A stretch of 64,000 nt of DNA from Turnera subulata (Eukaryota > Streptophyta > Magnoliopsida > Malpighiales > Passifloraceae). Location of the stretch: positions 80,552 through 144,551 of the forward strand of contig JAKUCV010001525.1 of assembly GCA_028386065.3 (NCBI GenBank), given 5' to 3'. The notes below the pieces were generated by a model. That model did no database searches. It saw only the letters and a list, made by a program, of their open reading frames with translations, and was not told the DNA's origin. Within the stretch, counting starts at the first letter, position 1. The number at the start of each line of letters is the position of its first letter. The position numbers and the translations under genes are program-made. This document shows, piece after piece, positions 36,510 through 45,612 of the stretch.

Positions 36510-37557
36510 ACAATAATTGGCAGGACCCAACCCATGGACATTGACTTCGGAATAGGAATTGTCTAGTGACAAGATTAGATGGAAAAATAAACCTAGCTAC
36601 TCAGTTAGTTAATCACCAAAGTTAATTAATTTAAAGGTTGATTACCATGGAAACAACTTGATAACGTGGTGCCCAGCTTGATAATATAGCCATGTGCTGA
36701 TGTTAGTCATCCTTAAGATATGAATTGACAACGCATAGGCGTACTTTATCAGAAAACACAACCCATATCTAATATGCCCTATACCTAATAGACCAGAAGA
36801 CAAAGAATGATACAATCATTCACAAACCATACACAAATCACGGAAAAGCATACATTAGTACTTACCCTAACCTACCAAATTATTATAATTATGGGCCCAG
36901 CACTAACCACTAAAAAAAAAAATCAGCGCATGTTAGCACACTTACACAAACTCTACTAAAATGCACATACCATGAGAGGATTCAGAATCAAACCACCTTC
37001 AATCTCTTCCATTTTCTTACTGATTCTCCTCCTCCTCACACTATCATGTGCCTCTAAAGCTCAATAACAGAGCCCCATCAAGACCATTGTGGTTTTGGTG
37101 ATGGAGAACAGATCTTTCGATCACATGTTGGGTAGATGAAGAAGACCATTAACCCGGAAATCAATGGAGTCACGAGAGAATAATGCAACCCCTGTATCCA
37201 CAAACACCACGGCGGCGTCAAGGCAAGAATCCATTTGCTTCACGGACGACGCAGAGTTTGTGGATTCAGATCCTGGTCACTCCTTTGAAGATGTGGAGAA
37301 GCATGTTTTTGGTGGCAGTCCCTTCCCTTCCATGACTGGCTTTCTAGAACAAGCACTCTCCATGTCTCCAAACCCACTACTCTATTCTACAGGAACATGA
37401 TGAAGCTCAAGTACGTCTTCAAGTTCCACCAATACGACTTGAAGTTCAAGAGGGATGCAAGGGAGGGAAAGCTGTCGGCTTTGACTGTAATAGAGCCAAG
37501 GTATTTTGATCTCAAGGGGTTCCCTGCAAATGACGACCACCCATCACATGATGTCGC
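36510..37557 (+). pseudogene. Captured non-specific phospholipase C gene fragment
   Basis: From the ATG at 36972 the plus strand reads a signal peptide (MRGFRIKPPSISSIFLL), a stop, then IKTIVVLVMENRSFDHMLG, the N-terminal signature of plant NPC phospholipases. Two compensating frameshifts follow, then QESICFTDDAEFVDSDPGHS and [14 protein letters not shown] deletion joins this to [20 protein letters not shown] and [19 protein letters not shown] plus DHPSHDV. The parts match NPC proteins in order, with about 70 residues missing. It lies inside C1, opposite in strand and about 80 bp from the primer-binding site. The 460 bp before the ATG may be its captured promoter. It is not functional. Confidence 0.88.
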
Positions 37558-37639
37558 CAGAGCCGAGGCGGAGGGAGAAGCATACATATGTGGAGGTCGG
37601 CGAGGGAGAGGGAGGAGATATGCTCGGGTAGAGACATTA

Positions 37640-37653
37640 TCGTGCTGATAACG
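37640..37653 (-). other. Primer-binding site of C1
   Basis: On the minus strand CGTTATCAGCACGA follows the 5' LTR end (TTTCTAACA). It does not match the 3' end of a tRNA but looks like the complement of a tRNA-Ile anticodon arm. This would mean priming from an internal (half) tRNA. Confidence 0.6.
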
Positions 37654-37751
37654 TGTTAGAAATAACTGGTTTAATGGTGAGATTATGGTGAAGAAACAGA
37701 AGGAAGAAGAAGGATGAAAAGAAAAGGGGGGGGGGGGGGGNTTTGATAACA
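37654..37751 (-). repeat. 5' LTR of C1, broken by an unresolved base
   Basis: The inner part (37654-37735) matches the inner end of the 3' LTR. A poly(G) run and one N (37741) follow, then TTTGATAACA, the outer LTR end. About 90 bp present in the 3' LTR are missing here, most likely unsequenced at the N. Confidence 0.8.
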
Positions 37752-38189
37752 GGAGAAGAAAAAAAGAAAGGAAGAAAAAAGAATGGGAAGAGAAAAGGAG
37801 AGAGAGAAGATTGGATGTGGTGGAAAGAGGGGCTTTATAACCCTTGGTTTTTTTGGAATACCACCAAAAGAATAGGGCTAATTTTGTCCTAAATCTTGAG
37901 TCCATTGCGCCTGGACTCTGAGGCCACACCTTTTCAAGGGGCCTCGAGTCCAGGATCGAGTCCCCTAGTCCATGATAGTCCACATGGACTCGCACCATTT
38001 TTGTTCGCCAAACGTGGACTCGAGTCCAGGTCCGCCCAAGTCTGCGTGGACTTGGTCCAAGTCCCACGTTCCAAATACTGCCTTGTAGAACCATATTAGA
38101 TGGGTACCATACCATGCTCGGAACAAATTATTCTAAAAAACATGGCTGCAAGAGGATAGTTATAGCATTCTGTTGGAATTGATTTGAGG

Positions 38190-38500
38190 TTTTTTTTTTT
38201 AACAAAAAAAGAAGCGTCACTATGTACTTTTCTAAATCTACAAAAGCATAAGAAAAATCTAACATGAGAATTCTTCTTAATCTACTGTATAGAGAATAAT
38301 TTTTCATGTAGAGGATTTACAAAAACACACTACTCTCATGAGATTCATATCGTTGTGTATCCCTATGTAGTAGATTAAGAAAAATTCTCGTTGTGTATCT
38401 CTATGTAAGAAGATTTTCCATGGGAGTCTCAATTGAATCTCGTTGCACATCTCCATGTAGTAGATTAAGAAGAATTCTCATGTTAGATTTTTCTTATACT
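38190..38500 (-). repeat. Poly(A)-type repeat with a 40-bp inverted repeat
   Basis: A T run at about 38190-38201 looks like a minus-strand poly(A) tail. The stretch ATAAGAAAAATCTAACATGA (about 38249) recurs inverted at 38457-38498 over some 40 bp. Between the arms CGTTGTGTATC(C/T)CTATGTA and a variant occur three times. A related copy is at about 54748-54885. Confidence 0.75.
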
Positions 38501-38501
38501 T

Positions 38502-40300
38502 CAACGAAGGCCTATCACTTTTCCGCACCATTAATGGTAAGATAATGGCATTGCTTGGCATTCCCATCATTGAGGATAACGTGGCTAGGGCTGGCGAACT
38601 GGTTCTCCCTTCTTGGTATGTATTAAAGATCGACTGCCTCAAACTTAGATGCTAGCTCTTGTAAGTAGTCATGATATGGTGCCAAATTTTCTTCCTTGAT
38701 CTTCCACTGCCCTTTAACTTGGAATATTACCAAAACTGAATCTTCGTGCACCTTCATCTGCTTTATTCCCATATTCAGTGCAGTTTTAAGAACGATAATA
38801 AATGCTTCATACTTGGCCATGTTGATGGTTGCTTCAAACTCCAATTTGCATGAAATGGGATAAGTCACTCTTTCAAAAGATATGAGGACGATTCCGGTTC
38901 CGAAGCCACTGGCATTGGCTGCCCCATCAAATTACATTTCCCAAGTTGGTACCTCTATATTTTTTACACCTTTGTCCAAAAACTGCGGTTTAGATCTCTC
39001 ATCATTCTCCCTTGGTTGAGACGCTAGGAAGTCGGCTATAGCTTCGCCTTTGATGGCCTTTTGCGATACAAATTGGACATTGAATTGTGATAAAATGCCA
39101 CCCATCGGGCCGTACAACTACTTGGCACTAGCTTCTCCATCAAGTACTTAATTGGATCCATTCTAGAGCGAGCAACACTTCAAAGGATATGAAATAATGT
39201 ATCAAATTTTGATAGGCTCAAGTTAGGGCTACGCAAGTTTTCTCCACCATGGTATAGTTTAATTCATATCCATTGAACTTCTTGCTCAAGTAGTAGATGG
39301 CTGCTTCAATTAGGGAATCAGGTAGATATTGGGCCAATATTGCGCCCATGGCTTCTTCGGTGATAGTTAGGTAAAGCAATAGTGGTTCTCCTGGACTCGG
39401 AGGTTGAAGGACAGACGGTTTAGATAAGTACTCCTTGATTCGGCCAAAGGCCTCATGGCATTCGTTGTTCCAGTTAGTGGGCGCCCCTTTCTTGAGCAGC
39501 CGGTGTATGGGGGCGTAAACGCTAGATAACTGAGAAATGAAATGGCTGATGTATTGAACCCATCCGAGGAAGTCCTGGATCTTCTTCTCATTCTTCGGGA
39601 CAAGCATATCCTATATTTCTTTGATCTTAGAAGGATCCACCTCTATCCCCCCGTTCACTTACTATAAAATCCAACAGCTTACCAGCTTGAACGCCAAAGA
39701 CGCTTTTTTGTGGATTTATTCTCATTGCAAATTCCCGGCACTTTTCAAAGAATCTCCTCAAATTATTCACATGGGACTCCCGTGTTTCCGACTTGACTAT
39801 CATATCATCGACACCTCGACTTCCTTGTGCATCATGTCATGTAGGAGCGTGGTGGCCATTCTTTGGTATGTAGCTCCAGCGTTGATTAATCCAAAGGGCA
39901 TCACTTTGTAACAAAATGTTGCCTATTTAGTACAGAAAGACGTTTTATGTTTGTCTTCTGGTGCCATCTTCACTTGATTGTATCCTGAAAATCCATCCAT
40001 GAATGATAACAGTGCGTGTCCAGCTGTGGCATCTACCAATAAGTCAATATGCGGGAATGGAAATTCATCATTAGGGCAAGCCTTATTCAAGTCTCGATAA
40101 TCAATGCGGATCCTCACCTTCCCGTACTTCTTTAGAACTGGCACGATATTGGCCAATCACTCCGAGTACTCAACTACTTTTGGAAATCCGGCCTGGATTT
40201 GCTTCTCCACTTCTTCCTTCACCTTCAGTGCCTATTGAGGTTGGAGTCAACGTGCCTTCTATTTCACGGGTTTAGCTTCTGGAAAGAAGGGAATTCAGTG
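38502..40300 (-). pseudogene. Element D reverse transcriptase and RNase H domains
   Basis: The RT starts with ANIVPVLKKYGKVRIRIDYR and HALLSFMDGFSGYNQ (40156-39923). It continues in another frame with YKVMPFGLINAGATYQR. The YVDD box region (39801-39820) has lost four bases, which destroys the catalytic motif and shifts the frame. Then come the RNase H linker (LGWVQYISHFISQLS, YYLSKKFNGYELNYT) and SQFNVQFVSQKAIKGEAIAD. The second RNase H follows (YPISCKLEFEATINMAKYEA), then PRRENQFA before the break near 38502. Confidence 0.88.
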
Positions 40301-41490
40301 CTACGTGATGGCTGGGTCAATTCCAGGCATGTTTTCATGTGACCAAGCGAACACATCCATGAATTCCTTGATTAAGGCCGTAAGCTCTTCCCATATCGAA
40401 TCTTCTAGGACTGTGCCAATGTTGGTGATCTTTGGACTATTCATTAGTTCCCAGATTGATTTTGATGGATTCGGGGAGTTCGTTTATCTCATTACATTCA
40501 CACTCATCATGCATGAAAGAAGTATTATCACAAAAAAACATCCAGGTAGCAAAAAGAGTGCCTTATCTTATTATAATGTGATAGGAAAACATCATCATTC
40601 TCAAAGGTGTGTGAGGACGACAGGTTAAAATCCAGAGGATTATCATTCGACCCCTCTGATTGGAGCTCGTCTTCACTAACTGATTCAGACTCTGTCAATT
40701 CATGAGTAATACATGGCCCCATTTCTTCTTTGACATCGAATGTTGGGAGAACGGCAGGTTGTTTACTCTACTCCCAATTAGTACATGGTTGTTTGACATT
40801 GAATGCATCCCATTCTGTATGCTCACTCTCTATCTTCGCATCTTTATTTTCCTTGTTCTCGATGCTCCTGAGGGGTTCCACTTCCTTTAGCATCTCTTCT
40901 GTCTTCTGTTCCTTTGGCATGGTGTGCTTCTTCCTAATCTTGGTCAGATTGTCCGTTCCATCCTTAGTCATGTTGGCCTAATATCCAAAAAGCAAGTGTG
41001 AGGGCCCCGGGTACCTATGAGTTCTTCCTCTCATTGTTCACAAACTCTTCCCTTTTTATTTTTTTTTGTGTTTCTTTATTTTTTTTTGTTTTTATTAAAT
41101 CGAAAGAGGCACTCTATTCACACGTCCTTGAATTCAAAACAAACATTCATGTGCAGGTACCACATATTGGTGTATCATGCATGTGATGCTTGGGATATGC
41201 AGCTCGTTGGGGTCTAAAGAACCGTCACTAAGGGATAGCTTGGCCTACTCACATGTTACATAGGATGTCGTGTGAGGTCGCTGGCTTATTAACCCCTATC
41301 ATAGCTAAGCGGCGAGAAATGAGTTCACTCTGGCTGATAACCCCGTAGGACGGTATGTACCGGACCAGGATCCCCTCACCATCTTATGGTAGAGGCTTCA
41401 TAACATAATCCATGAATGCAAGACACGCACATGACAAACAAATGGCATAAATTAATCAGTGATTGCACATAATCTCTTAAACCCTCTATG
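40301..41490 (-). pseudogene. Element D gag/protease region, very degenerate
   Basis: Only acidic linker-like frames can be read on the minus strand (SESVSEDELQSEGSNDN, 40528-40722; KDGTDNLTKIRKKH, 40768-40971). No clear gag or protease motif is left. Position between the primer site and RT is the main argument. Confidence 0.5.
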
Positions 41491-41509
41491 TCCCTAGCCG
41501 AGTCGCCAA
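41491..41509 (-). other. Primer-binding site of element D
   Basis: The minus strand reads TTGGCGACTCGGCTAGGGA next to the LTR end CTCACA. It is close to the TGGCGACTC(C/T)GCTGGGGA site of Tat/Ogre elements. Confidence 0.7.
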
Positions 41510-41510
41510 C

Positions 41511-41545
41511 TGTGAGTACCCGACCCAAAATTCATTGGGCTTACT
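41511..41545 (-). repeat. Inner end of the element D 5' LTR
   Basis: 35 bp between the primer-binding site of D and the start of copia E. The rest of this LTR would be at 45613-47355. Confidence 0.6.
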
Positions 41546-42068
41546 TGTTAAATATCCAACACCAATTGGATAGATTTTGATTGTTACCTAATCTAGTGAA
41601 AATTGGGTGGATTAGTTTTTCACTTAATTATCTAGAGATCTTAATTATCCTTCTTAGTTATCTTTTCTAGTTATCTATCTAGATTAGAATTTAATTATCT
41701 AGATTAGGTCTTAGTTATCTTTATCTACTTTTTAAGTCTACAGGATGTTGTTAGTTTCCTAGTTTCTAGCTTAAGTAGTTAATTTTGTAGCCTATATAAG
41801 GGCCTTGCTTTCTAATGGAAAATGCATCCCAAGCTTTCTACCTTTTCTCTCTAGCATTCAAGCATTTCTCTCTGAGTGTTCTGAGAGTGTATTCTCTATA
41901 TTCCAATTGGTTGTCTTGTGAGTTTTTGAGTTTTTTCTATCTTCCTCAATTCAGGTTCTATGCAACCTGCCTGTGCAAGTGAGTCTTGCTCAGTCTCGGC
42001 ACAATCTGCCTGTGCAACAAGTTTGGTAGTGTCAAAGGTTAGTGCTTAGTGCTGCGCATTGTTCAACA
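41546..42068 (+). repeat. 5' LTR of copia E
   Basis: It starts TGTTAAATATCCAACACC and ends GTTCAACA. It is about 35-40 bp longer than the 3' LTR because a stretch around CTGCCTGTGCAA is duplicated near its end. Confidence 0.88.
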
Positions 42069-42132
42069 ACCTGGTAGCGGAGCATTGTTCATGTCGTGAT
42101 AGCGGAACATTGTTCAACAATCTAGTAGCGGA
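42056..42132 (+). repeat. Threefold repeat over the primer-binding site of E
   Basis: Three 25-26-bp units, each starting (G/A)CATTGTTCA and ending TAGCGGA, lie at 42056, 42082 and 42107. Each carries a version of the primer-binding site (TGGTAGCGGAGC, TGATAGCGGAAC, TAGTAGCGGAGC). Element F has one. Confidence 0.85.
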
Positions 42133-42191
42133 GCAGTTCTTTCTTCGAGAAGTCACGTAGAGGTGTTTTGTGAGAATCTTCTGTTGATACA

Positions 42192-43180
42192 ATGACCGAA
42201 CTTCAAGTTATCGGCGAAATAGAGAAGCTCAACACAACAACTATAGTATGTGGTCAACCTACATGATGTACTACTTGCAAGGACAAGATCTGTGGGAAGT
42301 GGTCAATGGTATCGAGGTAGTACAACCGGCAGATACAAACGGAGAGTTGTGAAAGTGGAAGATTAAAGTGTGCAAGGCAATGTTCGCTTTGAAGACAACA
42401 ATAGGAAAGGAAATGCTGCAATGCATACAGAAAGCTGAAACTCTAAAAGAATTTTGGAATACACTTGTCACTCGATTCTCTAAAAAGAATGATACGAAGC
42501 TTCAAATTTTAGGGAACGAGTTGTTGTCGGTGACACAAGGCAACATGACAATAGCATAATACTTTCACAAAGTGAAGTTCTTGTGCCGTGAGATTTCAGA
42601 GTTGGATCTAGAAGCATCTATCGGCCATTCTAGGATGAAGAGAATTCTTATCCATGGTTTAAGGCCGGAATTTAGAAGCTTTATTGCTACTGTACAAGGT
42701 TGGCCATAACAACCATCACTTGAGGAATTTGAGAATTTGCTAGCCGGTCAAGAAGACTTAGCTAAGCAAAATGGAGGAGTCTCGTTGAAGAATGAAGAAG
42801 AGGCACTCTATGCAAAGAAGAGCAAGTGAAATTCCAAACAGCATGAAGGTGGTGGATCCAAGAAGAATGGTGACAAGTTTAAAAGTCAGTATGGTGAGAC
42901 AAGCACTTGTGAAGGAGGCTCGAAGAACCATTCAATAGAAGGAGGTTCGAAGGGAAGTGTTACAACTGTAACAAGAAGGGACACATGGAGAAAGACTGTT
43001 GGTCTAAGAAGAAAGCCATGGAGAGCAAAGCTGCCACATTCAAAGATGAAGAAGAATGGGGTGCTGAAGCATTGTTTGCTATAGAAGTCGAAGAGTTTGC
43101 ATTTACGCAACAACACATAATCAAGTCGATTATGAGAACAATTGGACTGTTGATTCAGGTTGTTCAAATTATGAAGATGG
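42192..43180 (+). pseudogene. copia E gag and protease start (broken)
   Basis: The start MTELQVIGEIEKLN is soon shifted by a small deletion. The gag core is readable at 42368-42559 (MFALKTTIGKEMLQC) and ends at a TAA that replaces CAA. More stops follow (WP*QPSLEEF, KSK*NSKQ). The zinc knuckle [14 protein letters not shown] is intact, unlike in F. The frame ends at VDSGCSN of the protease, followed directly by a new joint. Confidence 0.9.
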
Positions 43181-43184
43181 TGTA

Positions 43185-45125
43185 GTGTTTGATGAGGCAT
43201 CTGTATGGTGGTCCTCAGACAAGAAAGCACTGGCAGATTCAGATAATCTGGAAGAGACAGTGGAGTCTTCTCTAGTTCAGCTAAGTTTAGGAGAAGCTGA
43301 AGTTTTGGAAGAAGGAGGAGATGGTGTAGCTGTAGCTCAAAGTCTTTGGCGAATAGGTGTGCACCAAAGGCCAAATGAAAAATTTAGGCCGCATGAAGAA
43401 GGTGAGCCAAGTAGAGATAGCGAGCCGAGTGGAAGAGGCGAGCTGAGTGCAGCTGAGCATGAAAAAGGTGAGCCAAATGGAGATAGTGAGTCAAGTGAAG
43501 AAGGCGAGTTGGTTGCAGCTGAACCGCTAGCTCAGCCGAGAAGATCGGTAAGACCTAAGAAGCTGAATCCCAAGTATGCCAATGCTGCTGTTGTAGAAGA
43601 TGTGAAAGAACCTAAAAGTTTTGAAGAAGCATCTTTGAGCTCAAGGTGGATTAAGGCTATGGAAGAGGAGCTTGCAGTATTGGATCATAACCAAACTTGG
43701 GAGCTTGTGCCATTGCCAAGAGGAGTAAAGCCTATCTCTTGAAAATGAGTTTACAAGATAAAACGTCGCACAGATGGGTTGATTGAGAGATATAAGGCTC
43801 GTTTGATAGCTCGAGGATTCTCTCAACAGTATGGAATAGTCTACGATGAAACGTTCAGTCCAGTCGCAAAGCTTACAACTGTGCAAGTTCTACTAGCACT
43901 TGTAGCTCGTAAGAACTGGAACCTATGGCAGATTGACGTGAAGAATGGATTTTGGCATGGGGAGCTGGATCGAGAGATCTATATGCATCAACCAAAAGGT
44001 TTCGAGAGTCAAGATCATCCCGAGCATGTATGTAAACTCCGGAAGGCTCTCTATGGACTAAAACAAGCACCACGGGCCTGGTCTGGCAAAATTGCTGAGT
44101 TTTTAGTCTATGGTGGTTATGTTGTGATAACTGCAGACTCTAACTTGTTTGTTAAACCTAGCAAAGGGAAGTTAGCTATAGTGCTGGTCTATGTGGATGA
44201 TTTAATCCTCACAGGAGATAATGAAGAGGAAATTCTCCAAACAAAGCAGAATTTGTCAGTTCGCTTCCAGATGAAAGAGCTTGGACTACTTAAGCACTTT
44301 CTTGGTCTTGAGATTGACCGTACACAAGAAAGTTTCTTTGTTCATCAGCAAAAAAACTACAAAGATTTGCTGAAGAAATTTAAAATGCATGTTTGCAAAC
44401 CAATATCGACGTATATGGAGCTGAATACTAAGTTGTGTGCTCATGAAGGAAAAGATTTGGAAGATGCAACGATGTATCGTCAATTGATGGGTAGTTTGAT
44501 ATATCTGGCTCAAACAAAACCAGACATCTCCTATGCGGTCGGTGTGATGAGCCGGTACATGCAAAACCCAAAGAAGCCTCATTTGGAAGCAGTTAGAAGA
44601 ATCTTGAGATATGTCAAGGATATACTTTACAATGGAGTTCTGTACAAGAGAGGTGAAGACTGCAGATTAGTTCGCTACTATGATACTGACTATACAAGTG
44701 ATCATGATACCCGAGGTTCAACTACTGGGTATATTTTTAGACTCAGGTCTGGAGCAGTTTCCTGGTGCAGTGAAAGACAACCAATAGTGTCTTTATCCAC
44801 AACAAAAGTGGAATATCAAGCTGCAGCAATAGCAGCTCAAGAGAGCACTTGGCTTGTGTAGATGTTGAAGGATTTGCTTCAGTCGATTGAGTATGCAGTT
44901 CCTTTGTATTGTGATAATCAGTCAGCAATACATTTGGCTGAGAATCCCATGTTGCATGCAACAACTAAACACGTGGAGGTTCATTATCACTTTATTAGGG
45001 AAAAAGTCCTTGAAGAAGAAATGGAGCTAAGGCAGGTGAAGACTGAAGTTCAAGGCAACAAGTTTGAATGCTTTCGTCGTCAGCTCGACATGGTGGAAAG
45101 AGCGGGAGTTGGTGTTGAGGGGGAG
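43185..45125 (+). pseudogene. copia E reverse transcriptase and RNase H (broken)
   Basis: An acidic linker with a duplicated GEP...GEL module leads into RT. Two Cys/Trp codons became TGA at 43740-43748 (PIS*K*VYKIK). From 43779 the RT is open for 360 residues: [14 protein letters not shown], the catalytic [12 protein letters not shown], then [17 protein letters not shown]. RNase H continues past a TAG at 44859 ([41 protein letters not shown]). The catalytic residues of RT are kept. Confidence 0.92.
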
Positions 45126-45612
45126 TGTCAAATATCCAACACCAATTAGATAGGTTTTGATTATTACCTAATCTAGTGAAAATTGGGTGGATTAGTTTTT
45201 CACTTACTTATCTAGATTAGATCTTAATTATCCTTCTTAGTTATCTTTTCTAGTTATCTATCTAGATTAGAACTTAATTATCTGGATTAGGTCTTAGTTA
45301 TCTTTATCTACTTTTTAAGTCTACAGGATGTTGTTAGTTTCCTAGTTTCTAGCTTAAGTAGTTAATTTTGTAGCCTATATAAGGGCCCTGCTTTCTAATG
45401 GAAAATACATCCCAAGCTTTCTAGCTTTTCTCTCTAGCATTCAAGCATTTCTCTCTGAGTGTTCTGAGAGTGCATTCTCTCTATTCCGATTGGTGTTCTT
45501 GTGAGTTTTTGTGAGTTTTTTTTTCTATCGTCCTCAATTCAGGTTCTACGCAACCTGCCTGTGCAACGAGGTTGGTAGTGCCAAAGGTTAGTGCTTAGTG
45601 CTGCGCATTGTT
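45126..45612 (+). repeat. 3' LTR of copia E
   Basis: It starts TGTCAAATATCCAACACC and matches the 5' LTR to GCGCATTGTT, where the flanking DNA begins about six bases before the expected end. Confidence 0.88.

Larger units (their letters stand above)
30850..37751 (-). mobile_element. Degenerate Ty1/copia element C1
   Basis: On the minus strand the 3' LTR (31038-30850) starts TGTTATAAAATAATTG after the polypurine tract CCAAGGGGGAG. The 5' LTR (37751-37654) starts TGTTATCAAA. A perfect 5-bp target duplication GGAGA lies at 30845-30849 and 37752-37756. The interior is a very decayed copia pol, with an inserted LINE fragment (34290-35160), a 432-bp tandem duplication and a captured plant gene fragment near the 5' end. 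C2 at 57211-63240 is a second copy. Confidence 0.88.
29653..38082. mobile_element. Possible PIF/Harbinger-like TIR element, carrying copia C1
   Basis: The left end GGCTCCGTTTGGAACAAGAG resembles the reversed right end GGCAGTATTTGGAACGTGGG. Both subterminal parts are full of GGACTNG repeats. Flanks are TTA (29650-29652) and TTG (38083-38085), close to the TTA duplication of PIF/Harbinger elements. No transposase is seen. The left arm (to 30844) ends in a purine-rich tract and the right arm starts after C1 at 37757. The TIRs are imperfect, so the class is tentative. Confidence 0.5.
41546..45612 (+). mobile_element. Ty1/copia element E, integrase deleted, nested in element D
   Basis: LTRs at 41546-42068 and 45126-45612 flank gag and RT-RNase H. 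The polypurine tract is GTTGAGGGGGAG before 45126. Bases from protease DSGCSN onward jump straight to the linker before RT, so most of protease and all of integrase are missing. The 3' LTR is cut a few bases short, and no clean target duplication is seen (TTACT left, TTACC right is only a candidate). Confidence 0.92.

Noticed and set aside
38500..38640. Plus-strand frame reading TINGKIMALLGIPIIEDN
   Set aside because: The minus strand here reads PRRENQFA and MMGMPSNAIILPLMV, the expected continuation of element D after the second RNase H, so the plus frame is a shadow.
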